Of a stretch of 38,490 nucleotides of DNA, positions 25,801 to 34,571 are shown one piece after another. A model generated the notes under the pieces. The model saw only the letters and a list, made by a program, of their open reading frames with translations. It ran no database searches and had not been told where the DNA came from. The DNA lies in the NCBI GenBank assembly GCA_017886375.1, contig JAGGNB010000036.1, forward strand, positions 1 through 38,490, read 5' to 3'. The stretch's first letter is position 1; the number at the start of each line of letters is the position of its first letter. The stretch is from Octadecabacter sp. GTDB taxonomy: Bacteria > Pseudomonadota > Alphaproteobacteria > Rhodobacterales > Rhodobacteraceae. The position numbers and the translations under genes are program-made.

Positions 25801-26382
25801 GGCACGATGCTTAATCCACGCTATCCGGCGGCGGTGATCGCGGGCAATACCGAAGTCAGCCAAGCGGCATGCAATGCGCTTTATGGTGCCCTCGGTGTCA
25901 TCGCGGGCAGCCAAGCGACGATGAACAATTTTGTCTGGGGCAATGATCGCTTCCAGAACTATGAAACCATCGCAGGCGGCACGGGCGCAGGCCCCGGTTT
26001 CAACGGCTGTGATGCGGTCCAAAGCCATATGACAAATACGCGGATGACCGACCCTGAAATCCTCGAAAAACGCTTTCCAGTGCGGCTGGATCGGTTTGAG
26101 GTGCGCGATGGGTCGGGCGGGGCTGGTCAGTGGTCTGGCGGCAACGGCGCGCGCCGCGTCATGACGTTCTTGGAACCCGTGACCGTGACGACGCTGTGTT
26201 CGCACCGCATCGTCGCACCATTTGGTGTGGACGGCGGCGATACAGGCGCTGTGGGGCGCAATTGGGCTGTCATGCCGGATGGAACGCGCCACGATTTGCA
26301 GGGCAATGATGAAATTGATTTGCCCGCTGGTGGGACATTCTACCTTGAAACGCCCGGTGGCGGTGGTTGGGGGCAAAGCTGA
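22807..26382 (+). CDS. 5-oxoprolinase (ATP-hydrolysing), fused HyuA-HyuB type
   Basis: The 1191-residue protein unites a hydantoinase A/oxoprolinase half (about 1-680) with a hydantoinase B half (about 690-1185), as in eukaryotic-type 5-oxoprolinases. The first half begins WIDRGGTFTDIVARTPDG and carries MGTTVATNALLERKG and FDMGGTSTDVS for ATP and metal. The second has LANTSQSVNIKERFDFSCA and NGGTHLPDVTVV. It would open 5-oxoproline to glutamate with ATP, a glutathione-salvage step; hydantoin substrates are possible. GTG 22807 with AGGAG upstream is preferred. The longer reading from 22720 starts inside the tRNA promoter and lacks homology. No partner subunit is needed. Confidence 0.92.
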   Translation: MSAKQWEFWIDRGGTFTDIVARTPDGAVVTQKLLSENPEHYADAAVQGVHDLIGTDNPAAGSIAAVKMGTTVATNALLERKGEGVLLLITDGFRDLLKIGYQTRPDLFALEIVRPELLYSDVAEVPERLNADGSVLVPLDDDAVRVALQRGYDAGLRAVAVAFLHAYLNPDHEVRVAKIATDIGFTQISTSHQVSRLAKLVGRGDTTVVDAYLSPILRRYVDRVAHALDVGRVCERLFFMQSSGGLTDAARFQGRDAILSGPAGGIVGMVKTAQAAGYDQLIGFDMGGTSTDVSHYAGDYERSFETEVAGVRMRAPMMDIHTVAAGGGSICRFADGRFQVGPESAGANPGPACYRRGGPLTVTDCNVLLGKLNPDHFPHVFGIGGDQPLDLKMVRAKFATLAADVALTTGEAPRAVEDIAEGFLSIAVDNMANAIKKISVQRGHDVTDYTLQCFGGAGGQHACLVAQALGMSRVLIHPLAGVLSAFGMGLAELRDMREVQFDAPLSDVDRANAQLAIMATDARDAVVSQGAKDVRTDLWAHLRYSGTQQDLKVAFDSIEAMQSAFEAAHLSRFGFTSPDAPILFEMLSVEAIGEGAKLPDLGVKPAQSPKPVAMEPLHSGGEVKKCAFYDRTQMGVGDTVNGPAIILEPTGTNVIEAGWVAEVDSLGNLILTSTNAGRHLLTSTEVDPVLLEVMSNLFMSVADQMGATLANTSQSVNIKERFDFSCAIFDTSGDLVANAPHVPVHLGSMSDSIKTVMRGWPDVADGDAFMLNSPYNGGTHLPDVTVVTPVFIDGAPRFWLGSRGHHADIGGRTPGSAPPDSQHIDEEGVLIDNVQLVTGGRFLEGDARATLASGRYPCRNIDQNIADLKAQVAANATGMAELKRICVRYGADVVTAYMGHVQDNAEESVRRVIDRLSDGEFTYPMDTGQTIQVTVSVDKSTRTATVDFTGTSDQHTGNYNAPFAVCRAVVLYVFRTLVGSAIPLNEGCLKPLNIIAPEGTMLNPRYPAAVIAGNTEVSQAACNALYGALGVIAGSQATMNNFVWGNDRFQNYETIAGGTGAGPGFNGCDAVQSHMTNTRMTDPEILEKRFPVRLDRFEVRDGSGGAGQWSGGNGARRVMTFLEPVTVTTLCSHRIVAPFGVDGGDTGAVGRNWAVMPDGTRHDLQGNDEIDLPAGGTFYLETPGGGGWGQS

Positions 26383-26424
26383 GCGGCAGCACGGTCGCTA
26401 ATCCGCGCCGCGCTGGATCGGGCG

Positions 26425-27393
26425 CTAGGTGCGGACAAACTGCCATTGGGTGATTTGAACAACCGGCGCGTCGGGCGTGATTTCGATACTGGGAAACCCG
26501 GCCTTGTTCGGTGCATCTGGCCAGCCTTGGCATTCGATGGCGAGTCCTTCGAACTTCGGTTTGCCGGGGCGTTGTGCCGCCCGCGCATCATAAAGGTGAA
26601 CGCCCGGTTCGGTCGTGGCGACCCGCATGGACAGGCCAGACGCACCCGTCAAAACCATGCAGTCGCACAGGTCGCGCCGCCCGTCGGCCACGCAGAACGT
26701 GTGATCAAGGGGGGGGGCATTTGGCCCGATCGGCTTTGCCCTTTGAAAATCATATGGCGTGCCGGCCACCAAACGGATGTCGCCAGTGGGAATGTCCGAG
26801 TGGCCTGTGGGAAGATAGCGATCTGCATCCACGCGTAGGCTATGATCATGCATGTGATCGCTGCCATCAAGGTTCCAGTAGCTGTGGTTCGTCGCGTTCA
26901 CGAGGCTCGGTGCGTCTGTGGTCGTGGTTAGCGTGAGGCGCAGACGTTGATCGGAGAGGATCTCAAAAAGAGCGGTCATGCGCCGGTTTCCGGGAAAACC
27001 GCCCTGCGCATCCGGTAGTTCATGACTGAGAATAAGACTATAATCCGTGCATTCGTCAATGTGCCACACTTTATCATGAATGCCCGCCGACCCGCTATGA
27101 AGCGTGTGACGGTTCATAAAGTTCGAATCAAATCTGTGCGATGTCCCGGCAATCGGCGCGGTTGCGTCCGTAAGGCGGTTTGCGACCGGACCGACTATGC
27201 TGCCATGAAAACCCATGTTGCCCTCGTAATCGCGAAGGCATTCGGACCCTAGTGTCAGCCCATGGGCGACCCCGTCCAATCGTACGTTCTGCAGGACCGC
27301 GCCGTAGGTCAAGATAGTCGCGCCCAGCCCGTCACGCGTCAATGTAATGGCGTGGACATCGGCGCCCGCGCGCGTCGTGCCAAAGACTCTCAA
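26425..27393 (-). CDS. galM: Aldose 1-epimerase (galactose mutarotase)
   Basis: This 322-residue mutarotase interconverts alpha and beta anomers of galactose or glucose. Key residues by family are the His in NRHTLHSGSAG (where the usual HGG reads HSG), the catalytic His in NHSYWNL and the catalytic Glu in LAIECQGW. It is the last gene of the galactoside operon, where galactosidases yield fixed anomers that need mutarotation. The start is TTG at 27393, which overlaps the beta-galactosidase stop as TTGA. No ATG is available before the conserved region and 322 residues suits the family. A run of nine C (plus-strand G9, 26709-26717) in the coding region could be prone to slippage. Confidence 0.87.
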   Translation of the reverse strand: MRVFGTTRAGADVHAITLTRDGLGATILTYGAVLQNVRLDGVAHGLTLGSECLRDYEGNMGFHGSIVGPVANRLTDATAPIAGTSHRFDSNFMNRHTLHSGSAGIHDKVWHIDECTDYSLILSHELPDAQGGFPGNRRMTALFEILSDQRLRLTLTTTTDAPSLVNATNHSYWNLDGSDHMHDHSLRVDADRYLPTGHSDIPTGDIRLVAGTPYDFQRAKPIGPNAPPLDHTFCVADGRRDLCDCMVLTGASGLSMRVATTEPGVHLYDARAAQRPGKPKFEGLAIECQGWPDAPNKAGFPSIEITPDAPVVQITQWQFVRT

Positions 27394-29282
27394 AGGACGT
27401 CCCAATGGACCCCTGCGGCGGGGATTTCCGTTCCTTGCCAGTCTATTGGTTCCGGTGCGTAGTTGAACACGAAGCGGTGGGTGTCCGTGTCGCGCAGGCG
27501 CAACCCGTCTGGCAGGGCATGGTGTGTCAGCCCAACCTCGGCGCACAGATCGCGCAGGATCAGGTCCCATGTCGGATCATCCGGCCACCCTGCGAGGTAG
27601 CGCAATTTGTCGCCAACAATCGCGCCGTGACCGTCTGTCGTTCGCAGTTGCACGGGCGCGTCACCCTCAAGAATTTCACGCCAATGAACGAACTGCCCGC
27701 CGTTCTCCAGCGGCACACCTACGTCCGGTGGCAGGCTTTCGGTGAGAACGACCGAGGCATGAAGCGAAGCGATATTCGGCCCCAGCGGGGTCGGGATTGA
27801 TAAGTGTTCAGTCTTGGTATCCGTGCGCGGGCCGATCAGCGCGGTGGCGTCTGCAAGCGCTGCGCGCAGCGGATCGCTGAGGTGCATGATGCCGGGGGCG
27901 AGGGTAAATTTGTAGGCCGACAGGTCAGCAATATCAGGCGGCACAATATCAACGTTTAACCCTGCGCGCCGACAAGCGCGGTAGGCCGAAAACGCGAGGC
28001 GGAATTGATCGAAGTCTGCGCCTTGCGGTTGTGCTTCCCACGCCCAAGCGGATTCGTAGTCGAAGACCAATGCGACATCGGCGCGGGCGGTGCCGACGTC
28101 CGGTAAATTGTTGATTTCTTGACTAACCTGTAGCGCCTCGGCCAAGGCTGGCGCGTCTGCGCTATCGGTCCGCAACAGGCCTGCGTGCATTTGTTCTTGC
28201 GCGAACGGGGCCTGTCGCCAGCGGAAATAACAGACGGTTTCAGCGCCGTGGGCGAACGCCTCCCAAGCCCAAAGGCGGGCCATTCCGGGAAGCGGTGCAG
28301 GGTTGTATGGGGCCCAGTTTACCGGGCCGGGTTGTTGTTCCATGATCCACCATCTGCCGCGCCCTACGGCACGATAAAGGTCATGGTGGAACGCCTGATT
28401 GTCGGGATCGCCTTGGCGCAGAAAACGGCGTTTATGGGCGGGGGTGCCTTCGATGCGATCTGATAGAAACCCGATGGGATAGCTGTCCCATGATGCGATA
28501 TCGAGGTCGGCGCCGACCTTGAAATGGTCAAACGAGGTTTCGCGTCCCATGTAGTTGTGGATAATTGGTGCCACGGACTGCGCGCGGATTTCGACGACCT
28601 GTTCGCGGTTGAATTGCACGACCATATCCGATGAGTAGCGGTAGAAATCCAGCACATGCGGGTGATTGGGTTCTGTGACGGTCAGGTTGGGAAGGCCAAT
28701 GTCCGCGAAGTCGTCGTAATCCATCGACCAGAACACGTTGCCCCACGCGCGGTTCAGCGCGGACGTGCTTTGGTATTTCTGGGCCAGCCAGTTTTGAAAA
28801 CCCTCTGTGGCAGCATAGGAATAGCTGCGCGTCGTGTCGTGACAGGCATATTCGTTATCTGTCTGCCACGCTTGGATGTGTTCATTTGATCCGTAGCGTT
28901 GTGCCAACAGCCGCGTGATGCGTCTGGATTCAGCACGAAACCCTTGATGGGAAAAGCAGTAGTGCCGCCTTGATCCGAACCCGCGCGGGCGGCCCTGTTC
29001 GTCAATCGCCAGCATGTCGGGGTGTTTGTCGAGCATCCAGCGCGGCGGCGTTGCGGTTGGTGTGCCGAGGATGATCTTCAGGCCAGCATCGCCAAGGACA
29101 TTAATCGCGCGATCAAGCCAGCCGAAGTCCATCTCACCCGGTTTGGGTTCCAGACGCTGCCATGCAAACTCGCCGATGCGGACCCATGACAGCCCAGCAT
29201 CGACCATGCGCGCCGCGTCGTCCGCCCAGATATCTTCGGGCCAATGTTCGGGATAATAGCAGACGCCGAGTGTGCGTTTCAT
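27390..29282 (-). CDS. GH42 beta-galactosidase
   Basis: The 630-residue enzyme begins LGVCYYPEHWPEDIWADD, typical of GH42. The acid/base Glu144 sits in TDNEYACHD and the nucleophile Glu315 in MEQQPGPVNWAPYN. A TIM barrel (1-390), trimerisation domain and small C-terminal domain fit the length. There is no signal peptide, so it acts in the cytoplasm on imported beta-galactosides, releasing galactose. ATG 29282 has AAGGTG upstream, and a few codons upstream add nothing. It follows the lactonase gene by 40 bases and is coupled to galM by a 4-base overlap. Confidence 0.93.
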   Translation of the reverse strand: MKRTLGVCYYPEHWPEDIWADDAARMVDAGLSWVRIGEFAWQRLEPKPGEMDFGWLDRAINVLGDAGLKIILGTPTATPPRWMLDKHPDMLAIDEQGRPRGFGSRRHYCFSHQGFRAESRRITRLLAQRYGSNEHIQAWQTDNEYACHDTTRSYSYAATEGFQNWLAQKYQSTSALNRAWGNVFWSMDYDDFADIGLPNLTVTEPNHPHVLDFYRYSSDMVVQFNREQVVEIRAQSVAPIIHNYMGRETSFDHFKVGADLDIASWDSYPIGFLSDRIEGTPAHKRRFLRQGDPDNQAFHHDLYRAVGRGRWWIMEQQPGPVNWAPYNPAPLPGMARLWAWEAFAHGAETVCYFRWRQAPFAQEQMHAGLLRTDSADAPALAEALQVSQEINNLPDVGTARADVALVFDYESAWAWEAQPQGADFDQFRLAFSAYRACRRAGLNVDIVPPDIADLSAYKFTLAPGIMHLSDPLRAALADATALIGPRTDTKTEHLSIPTPLGPNIASLHASVVLTESLPPDVGVPLENGGQFVHWREILEGDAPVQLRTTDGHGAIVGDKLRYLAGWPDDPTWDLILRDLCAEVGLTHHALPDGLRLRDTDTHRFVFNYAPEPIDWQGTEIPAAGVHWDVL

Positions 29283-29322
29283 GGGGCACCTTTGAGTTGT
29301 ATTGGCCAAGATGAAGGCGCAA

Positions 29323-30147
29323 TTAGAGAATTATCTGGTGTTCGGCTTGTCCAACGGCATCGACAGATGTCGCGAAGGTTTTGCCGTCGTCTTCCCCGAT
29401 CAACCCAACGGCGGCGGAGGTGCAAAACAGCGTCTTGAAGTCCGGTCCACCAAATGCAGGGCAGGACGTTTGCACGGCAGGGAATGCAATTGTTTGGGTC
29501 AGTGTGCCGTCGGGGGCATAGCAAGCCACGCGGTTTGCGCCCCATTGGGCATTCCAGAAATTGCCAGCCGCATCAATAACTGCACCGTCTGGGCCCCATG
29601 ACGTGTCGCCAAAGTCGAGCCAGACGTCGGGATCACCCAGTGGCCAGCCGTCTTTTTCGGCGAGTTTCTGGCGCATGATTTTACCGACCCGCGTGTCGCA
29701 GAAATAGGCGCAGGTTCCATCGGGGGAAAAGCAGATCGCGTTCGTGGTGGTGATGTCGGTGAAAAGCTGGCGAACCTCGCCGCGATAGTAGCGATAGATC
29801 GCTCCTGCTTTGGCCTCGCCGTTGATCCCCATCGTCCCGATCCAGAAACCGCCCCAAGGGTCGGCGCGGCCATCGTTGGAACGGGTGACAGGGTTGTCTG
29901 CCTCAATCTGGGCGACTTGGTCGGTGGTGCCTGTCGCCAAATCCAAGACGTGCAGCCCGATGCTATCAGCCATCAACAACCGGTCGTCGTCAATCCACCC
30001 AGCAGCGGAGACATAGCGGTCAAACTGCCAATGGCGGTCTTTGATGTGCAGGCGTTTTGACAGAATATCGAACCAGAACAGCTCCCCGCGTTCTGGGTGC
30101 CAAAGGGGACCTTCGCCAAGGGCGCATTGGGTGGCATCATAGATCAT
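29323..30147 (-). CDS. SMP-30/gluconolactonase/LRE family sugar lactonase
   Basis: This 274-residue six-bladed beta-propeller has the metal-ligand regions of the family: the Glu in [12 protein letters not shown], Asn and Asp in [18 protein letters not shown], and Asp in [18 protein letters not shown]. The family opens sugar lactones with a divalent metal. Between KDPGal aldolase and beta-galactosidase genes, the natural role is opening galactono-lactone made by a galactose dehydrogenase; that specificity is inferred from context. Its ATG overlaps the aldolase stop by four bases (ATGA). Confidence 0.9.
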   Translation of the reverse strand: MIYDATQCALGEGPLWHPERGELFWFDILSKRLHIKDRHWQFDRYVSAAGWIDDDRLLMADSIGLHVLDLATGTTDQVAQIEADNPVTRSNDGRADPWGGFWIGTMGINGEAKAGAIYRYYRGEVRQLFTDITTTNAICFSPDGTCAYFCDTRVGKIMRQKLAEKDGWPLGDPDVWLDFGDTSWGPDGAVIDAAGNFWNAQWGANRVACYAPDGTLTQTIAFPAVQTSCPAFGGPDFKTLFCTSAAVGLIGEDDGKTFATSVDAVGQAEHQIIL

Positions 30148-30752
30148 GGCTGGCGTGCTGCGTCATAGGCCGCAACGATGTCAGCGGCGCGCGCGGCGAT
30201 GTCAGGGATGGTCATGCCCGGTTTATAAAGAGCAGAACCGAGGCCGAAGCCATCCGCAGACGCCGCAAACCAGTCGGCAAAGTTTTCTGGCCCAGCACCA
30301 CCAACAGCGTAGATTTGTGTGCCTGTGGGTAGCACTGCGCGGATCGCTTTCAGCCCGTCGGGCCCCAGCAAGGACCCGGGAAAGATTTTCAGACCGTCAG
30401 CACCATTTTTCAGGGCGGCAAAACATTCGGTTGGGGTCATCACGCCGGGCCAGCTTTGCAGGCCAGCAACCTTGGTGGCATGGATGACGCGCGGGTCCAT
30501 GTTGGGCGACACGATGAGCTTGCCGCCCGCTTGCGCGACGCGGTTCACGTCCTCAATCGACAATACAGTGCCTGCGCCGATCTGCGCGGTGTCGCCGTAG
30601 GCATCCGACATCGCCTTGATGCTGTTGAACGGGTCGGGCGAATTCAGCGGAACTTCGATGCGGGTTATTCCTGCATCAATCAGGGCTTTTGCGGCGGCGA
30701 CGGCGTCTGTCGGGGTGATTCCACGCAGGATGGCGATGATATTGCGGGTCAT
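30144..30752 (-). CDS. dgoA: 2-dehydro-3-deoxy-6-phosphogalactonate aldolase
   Basis: This 202-residue class I aldolase of the KDPG/KDPGal family splits 2-keto-3-deoxy-6-phosphogalactonate into pyruvate and glyceraldehyde 3-phosphate. The Schiff-base Lys122 is in [12 protein letters not shown], and the general-base Glu33 in [20 protein letters not shown] and the short length are closer to KDPGal than to KDPG aldolases, and the neighbouring KDGal kinase supports this. It is coupled to the kinase upstream and the lactonase downstream by ATGA overlaps. Confidence 0.93.
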   Translation of the reverse strand: MTRNIIAILRGITPTDAVAAAKALIDAGITRIEVPLNSPDPFNSIKAMSDAYGDTAQIGAGTVLSIEDVNRVAQAGGKLIVSPNMDPRVIHATKVAGLQSWPGVMTPTECFAALKNGADGLKIFPGSLLGPDGLKAIRAVLPTGTQIYAVGGAGPENFADWFAASADGFGLGSALYKPGMTIPDIAARAADIVAAYDAARQP

Positions 30753-31648
30753 TGATCTACGTGCTCCAACAGGGTGTGCGCGGCTTTGATTCCAGCGAGG
30801 GTCATATCCTTAGCGTCTACGCGCGTGGCGTTCACACCGAGTGATGCGAGGCCGGTGATATAGGGGGCAGATACCGCATCGGCCCCGATGATCGCAACGT
30901 TCTGGCCAAGCCAATAGGGTTTGGCGGCGGCAAGTTCTGCACCGATCAGCAGACCAGACAGGCGGGCGCGCAGCGTGATTGTATCCGTATTATGCACCAA
31001 TTGTGCGGCGCGCAGTGAAAACAAGCGCGCGGCCAGTCCTTCGGGGCGCGCCATCGTTTGTGACATGGCGTCGCCAAAGGCATCGTTGTCCCAGCCACTG
31101 TCTGCGATGGAATGGCGCAACACAGACTGGCCCGCCAGCAAAGCAAACATTTCACCCGTCATGAATGTCTGAAAGCTGACGACTTCGTTTGCCGAAATAT
31201 GGGCCCATTTGGTGTGGGTTCCGGGCAGGCAGATGACGCCGTCCCAGCCGGGATTTTCCGCCAGAAATCCTGCGATCTGGGTTTCTTCGCCGCGCATCAC
31301 GTCTGCCGGATCGGTTTGGCGAATTCCAGGGATGACATGAACTGTTAGCCCCGAACGGGTGGTCGGGGCTATGACCATTCTTGACGGGCATACCGCGCAG
31401 GGCGTTGTTTGATAGGGTGCTTCGACCCAGCCTTGGCGTGATCCGACCATGCCGCAGGCCACGACTGTCGTCGCGGTTTTCAGCCACTCTGCACAGGATT
31501 GGGTCAGCACAGCTTCGTATTCGGATGGCGCGAGGGAATTCATTCCGTCAGCGGACGTGCGTTCGCCCAGCACCGTGCCATCCGCCCCGATCGCCCAAAA
31601 TCGGACGTTTGATGTTCCCCAGTCTGCTGCAATCCATTCAGGTGTCAT
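30749..31648 (-). CDS. dgoK: 2-dehydro-3-deoxygalactonokinase
   Basis: The 299-residue kinase phosphorylates 2-keto-3-deoxygalactonate at C6, making the aldolase substrate. It has the N-terminal ATP-binding phrase [25 protein letters not shown] in the sugar-binding region, and SGLLIGAEL. The fold is of the ASKHA type. ATG 31648 overlaps the alpha-galactosidase stop (31645) by four bases. A longer reading to 32008 is a shadow of the galactosidase gene. Length and motifs match DgoK. Confidence 0.93.
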   Translation of the reverse strand: MTPEWIAADWGTSNVRFWAIGADGTVLGERTSADGMNSLAPSEYEAVLTQSCAEWLKTATTVVACGMVGSRQGWVEAPYQTTPCAVCPSRMVIAPTTRSGLTVHVIPGIRQTDPADVMRGEETQIAGFLAENPGWDGVICLPGTHTKWAHISANEVVSFQTFMTGEMFALLAGQSVLRHSIADSGWDNDAFGDAMSQTMARPEGLAARLFSLRAAQLVHNTDTITLRARLSGLLIGAELAAAKPYWLGQNVAIIGADAVSAPYITGLASLGVNATRVDAKDMTLAGIKAAHTLLEHVDQ

Positions 31649-33723
31649 ACGCGATGTCCTTCCAAGACCCACATGGTCTCTGGGAAGGACCATGGCAAGG
31701 TAACACCGTGATGCATCAGGTAGGCGCCCGAAAGTTTGGTGGCGCCTTCTTTCAATGCGGGCGTGCCGCGCGACAAGGTCGGGGCCGATGAGCGGTTGAT
31801 CAGGGACACGTCGTACATGGCGTGCGGATCCAGACTTGTCAGGCGCAGCGGACGCGGGGCGATTTGCGTAGATGTTGCGGCTTTGCCTGCGAATACGACG
31901 AAACGTTCGCCGCTCGGTGGCATTTGCTGTTCTGCAATGATCGCCGGATCGGGGCTGTCGAGGCGCAAGATGTCGGCGCTTTCCATCCAGTCGCGGTTGT
32001 GTTTCCACCAGCTGGTAACTTCTGTCAGAACAGCGATTTCGTGGTCATCCAGTTCACGTGGGTCCATTTCGAACCCCATGTGCCGCTGTGCCGCGACCCA
32101 CGCACGAAACGATATATCAAGCGTGCGGCCGGATGTGTGACAGCGACGCGGACCGACGTGCGATCCGGTGATCGACAAGGGCAGGAACAGGGCAGCGTTG
32201 TGTTGGATGTGCAAGCGTTCGAGCGCGTCGTTGCTGTCTGACAGCCAGACGCGTTGTGTGCGTTTCAGGATGCCGAAATCAATGCGCCCGCCGCCAGACG
32301 CACAGCTTTCAATTTCCACATCGGGGAATGCGTCGCGGAGACGGTCAATCAGCTCGTATGACCCGCGGGTTTGTGCCGCGTCGGGCATCGGCAGCACGCG
32401 GTTGTGGTCCCACTTGATGTAGTCGATGTCGTGGCCTGCAAGGATCGCAGCCATGCGGGTGTAGATGAAATTGCGCACCTCTGGCAGGGCCATGTTGAGG
32501 GCCTTTTGCTGACGGCCCAGCGTCTGGTCTTCGCTGCCCAGTGCCCAATCGGGGTGGGCGCGGTGGATGTCGCTGTCGGGGTTGATCATTTCGGGTTCAA
32601 ACCAGATGCCGAACGACATGCCAAGCCCGCGCACGTGATCAATGAGCGGTGTCAGACCGTCGGGGTATTTGCGCACATCGACTTCCCAATCAGACAGCGC
32701 GCGGGTGTCATCGTCGCGGTTGCCGAACCAGCCATCGTCGAGCACGAAGCGTTCCGCGCCAAGGGCTGCGGCGCGGTCGGCGATGTCTGTCAGGACGTCG
32801 AGTTTGTGATCGAAATAGACGGCTTCCCAGCAGTTATAATGTACAGGGCGCGGGTTCTTGGGTTTGGGCCAAGTGACAATGCGGTCGCGCACATGGCGTT
32901 GAAACGACACAGCGCAACCGTTCAGGCCGGTATCAGAATAGGTCATGTACACGGGCGCTGTGCTGAATTGCGTCGCGGCTTCTGGTTCCATGCGGGCCGC
33001 GTGGCCCCATTGGATTTGGCGGCGGCCATCGGGCAGTTCTTCGGCGACCATGCGGTGCCCGCCCGACCAGCCGTAATGAAACCCGTAGGCTTCGCCGTGG
33101 GTATTGGTTGCGCCAACGCAGGGCACGATCAGTCCGGGAAAATGTTCATGGCCGGTACGCCCCGTGCGGTTTTCGCGATAACGGATACCGGGGGACCACG
33201 GGGTGCGGTTTGTTTCAAATTCACGACACCAGCGGCCCGAAAAATCGATCATTTCATCAGACAGTTGCGGTGCAGGCATCACTGGGGCGGCGAGCCAGTG
33301 CAGATGCACGGGCGCGTCGGCCTGAAGGGTTGTCTTGGCGCGAATGATGTAGGTGTCTGGATCGGTTTCAAATTCAAACGTCAGCATCAAACCGTTGTCG
33401 GCGTCGCGGTATTTCAAGATCAGGCCTTTTTCGTTCTCGGCCGATGCGAAATGGAATTTTGGCAGCAACGGCGTGCCGTCTTTACTGCGCACGATCAGGC
33501 CGGGTTGACCGGGGAAGGTGCGCGATGCCTCGGGACACAGCGACAGGTCCGGATTTTCATCCAACATGCCACCTGTCACATCGATAGCATTGGCCAAGTG
33601 CACTGCGGACAGGTCTTCGTCTTTAGGCAGCACCGCGCCCCAATACACTACTTCTGGCAACCGCTCGCGCGTTGCCGCCAGAACCAGTGTCTGACGGCCA
33701 TCATCTAATCGCCATGTTTTCAT
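31645..33723 (-). CDS. GH36 alpha-galactosidase
   Basis: The 692-residue enzyme removes terminal alpha-galactose from substrates such as melibiose, raffinose or galactosylglycerols. An N-terminal beta-sandwich (about 1-310) precedes the TIM barrel, with FVLDDGWFG, nucleophile Asp439 in YIKWDHNR, ESCASGGGRID and acid/base Asp496 in WLSDSND. A C-terminal beta domain follows. No signal peptide is present, so it is cytoplasmic and acts after import. The start overlaps the permease stop by one base (TAATG) and the end overlaps dgoK by four. Confidence 0.94.
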   Translation of the reverse strand: MKTWRLDDGRQTLVLAATRERLPEVVYWGAVLPKDEDLSAVHLANAIDVTGGMLDENPDLSLCPEASRTFPGQPGLIVRSKDGTPLLPKFHFASAENEKGLILKYRDADNGLMLTFEFETDPDTYIIRAKTTLQADAPVHLHWLAAPVMPAPQLSDEMIDFSGRWCREFETNRTPWSPGIRYRENRTGRTGHEHFPGLIVPCVGATNTHGEAYGFHYGWSGGHRMVAEELPDGRRQIQWGHAARMEPEAATQFSTAPVYMTYSDTGLNGCAVSFQRHVRDRIVTWPKPKNPRPVHYNCWEAVYFDHKLDVLTDIADRAAALGAERFVLDDGWFGNRDDDTRALSDWEVDVRKYPDGLTPLIDHVRGLGMSFGIWFEPEMINPDSDIHRAHPDWALGSEDQTLGRQQKALNMALPEVRNFIYTRMAAILAGHDIDYIKWDHNRVLPMPDAAQTRGSYELIDRLRDAFPDVEIESCASGGGRIDFGILKRTQRVWLSDSNDALERLHIQHNAALFLPLSITGSHVGPRRCHTSGRTLDISFRAWVAAQRHMGFEMDPRELDDHEIAVLTEVTSWWKHNRDWMESADILRLDSPDPAIIAEQQMPPSGERFVVFAGKAATSTQIAPRPLRLTSLDPHAMYDVSLINRSSAPTLSRGTPALKEGATKLSGAYLMHHGVTLPWSFPETMWVLEGHRV

Positions 33724-34571
33724 TACTTGACGGCTCCGAGTGTGAGACCCGCGATAAAGTGCTTTTGCATCAAGAAGAACATCGCGACGGGGGGAAGGGC
33801 GGCGACAATGCTGCCCGCGCTCATCAAATGATAAGCCGCACGAAACTGGCTGTTAAAGCTGGTGATACCTGCGGTGACTGGTTGGCTGTCGGGTCCTTGG
33901 GTCAACACGATCGCCCAGAAATAATCGTTCCAGATGAAGGTGAAGATCAGCACGGACAACGCGGCGAGCGCGGGTTTCATCAGTGGCAGCACAACATAGA
34001 CGAAAATGCGCCATTCGGATACGCCCTCAACGCGGGCGGCTTCGATCAGCGCGTAGGGCAATTGGCGAATGAAATTGCGCATGAACAGCGTGCAGAACCC
34101 GGTCTGGAACGCCACGTGGAACAGGACGAGGCCCATTTTCGTATCATAAAGGCCAAGGTCCAGCGTCAGGTCGCGCACAGGGACCATCAGGATCTGGAAC
34201 GGCACGAAATTGCCCGCAATGAACATGAAAAAGATCAGCAAGTTGCCGCGAAACCGGTAAACGCCCAACGCAAAGCCCGTCATGGACGACAGGATGATCG
34301 CGCCGATAACTGTCGGCACTGTGATGAACACCGAATTCAGTAAATAGCGCGGCATGTCACTTTCGAAGAAAACCTTGCCGTAGTTGGTGAACATCTCGAA
34401 CGAACTGGGCATGCCCCAGTAGTTGCCGTTGACGAAATCCGCCTCCGGTTTGATCGAAAAGATCGCAACAGCGATTAGCGGCAGCAGCCAGATGACCAGC
34501 ACGACGGGCAACAAGGCCTGATAGCCGAGCTGCCATTGGCGAGAGCGTTTTTCTATTGGTGTCGGAAACAT
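33723..34571 (-). CDS. Carbohydrate ABC transporter permease, MalG type
   Basis: This 282-residue inner-membrane permease of the CUT1 family has six predicted membrane segments, the first being LPVVLVIWLLPLIAVAIF. The coupling motif is EAARVEGVSEWRIF-x7-P (about 191-212), which docks to the ATPase, and the C-terminus IAGLTLGAVK is MalG-like. It forms the channel with the MalF-type subunit upstream, with whose stop its ATG overlaps by one base (TGATG). The sugar is probably a galactoside by context. Confidence 0.93.
   Translation of the reverse strand: MFPTPIEKRSRQWQLGYQALLPVVLVIWLLPLIAVAIFSIKPEADFVNGNYWGMPSSFEMFTNYGKVFFESDMPRYLLNSVFITVPTVIGAIILSSMTGFALGVYRFRGNLLIFFMFIAGNFVPFQILMVPVRDLTLDLGLYDTKMGLVLFHVAFQTGFCTLFMRNFIRQLPYALIEAARVEGVSEWRIFVYVVLPLMKPALAALSVLIFTFIWNDYFWAIVLTQGPDSQPVTAGITSFNSQFRAAYHLMSAGSIVAALPPVAMFFLMQKHFIAGLTLGAVK

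Noticed and set aside
32371-33708. Plus-strand open frame of 445 codons opposite the alpha-galactosidase
   Set aside because: It is antisense to a certain GH36 gene; the translation has no recognisable family features and reflects high GC content.
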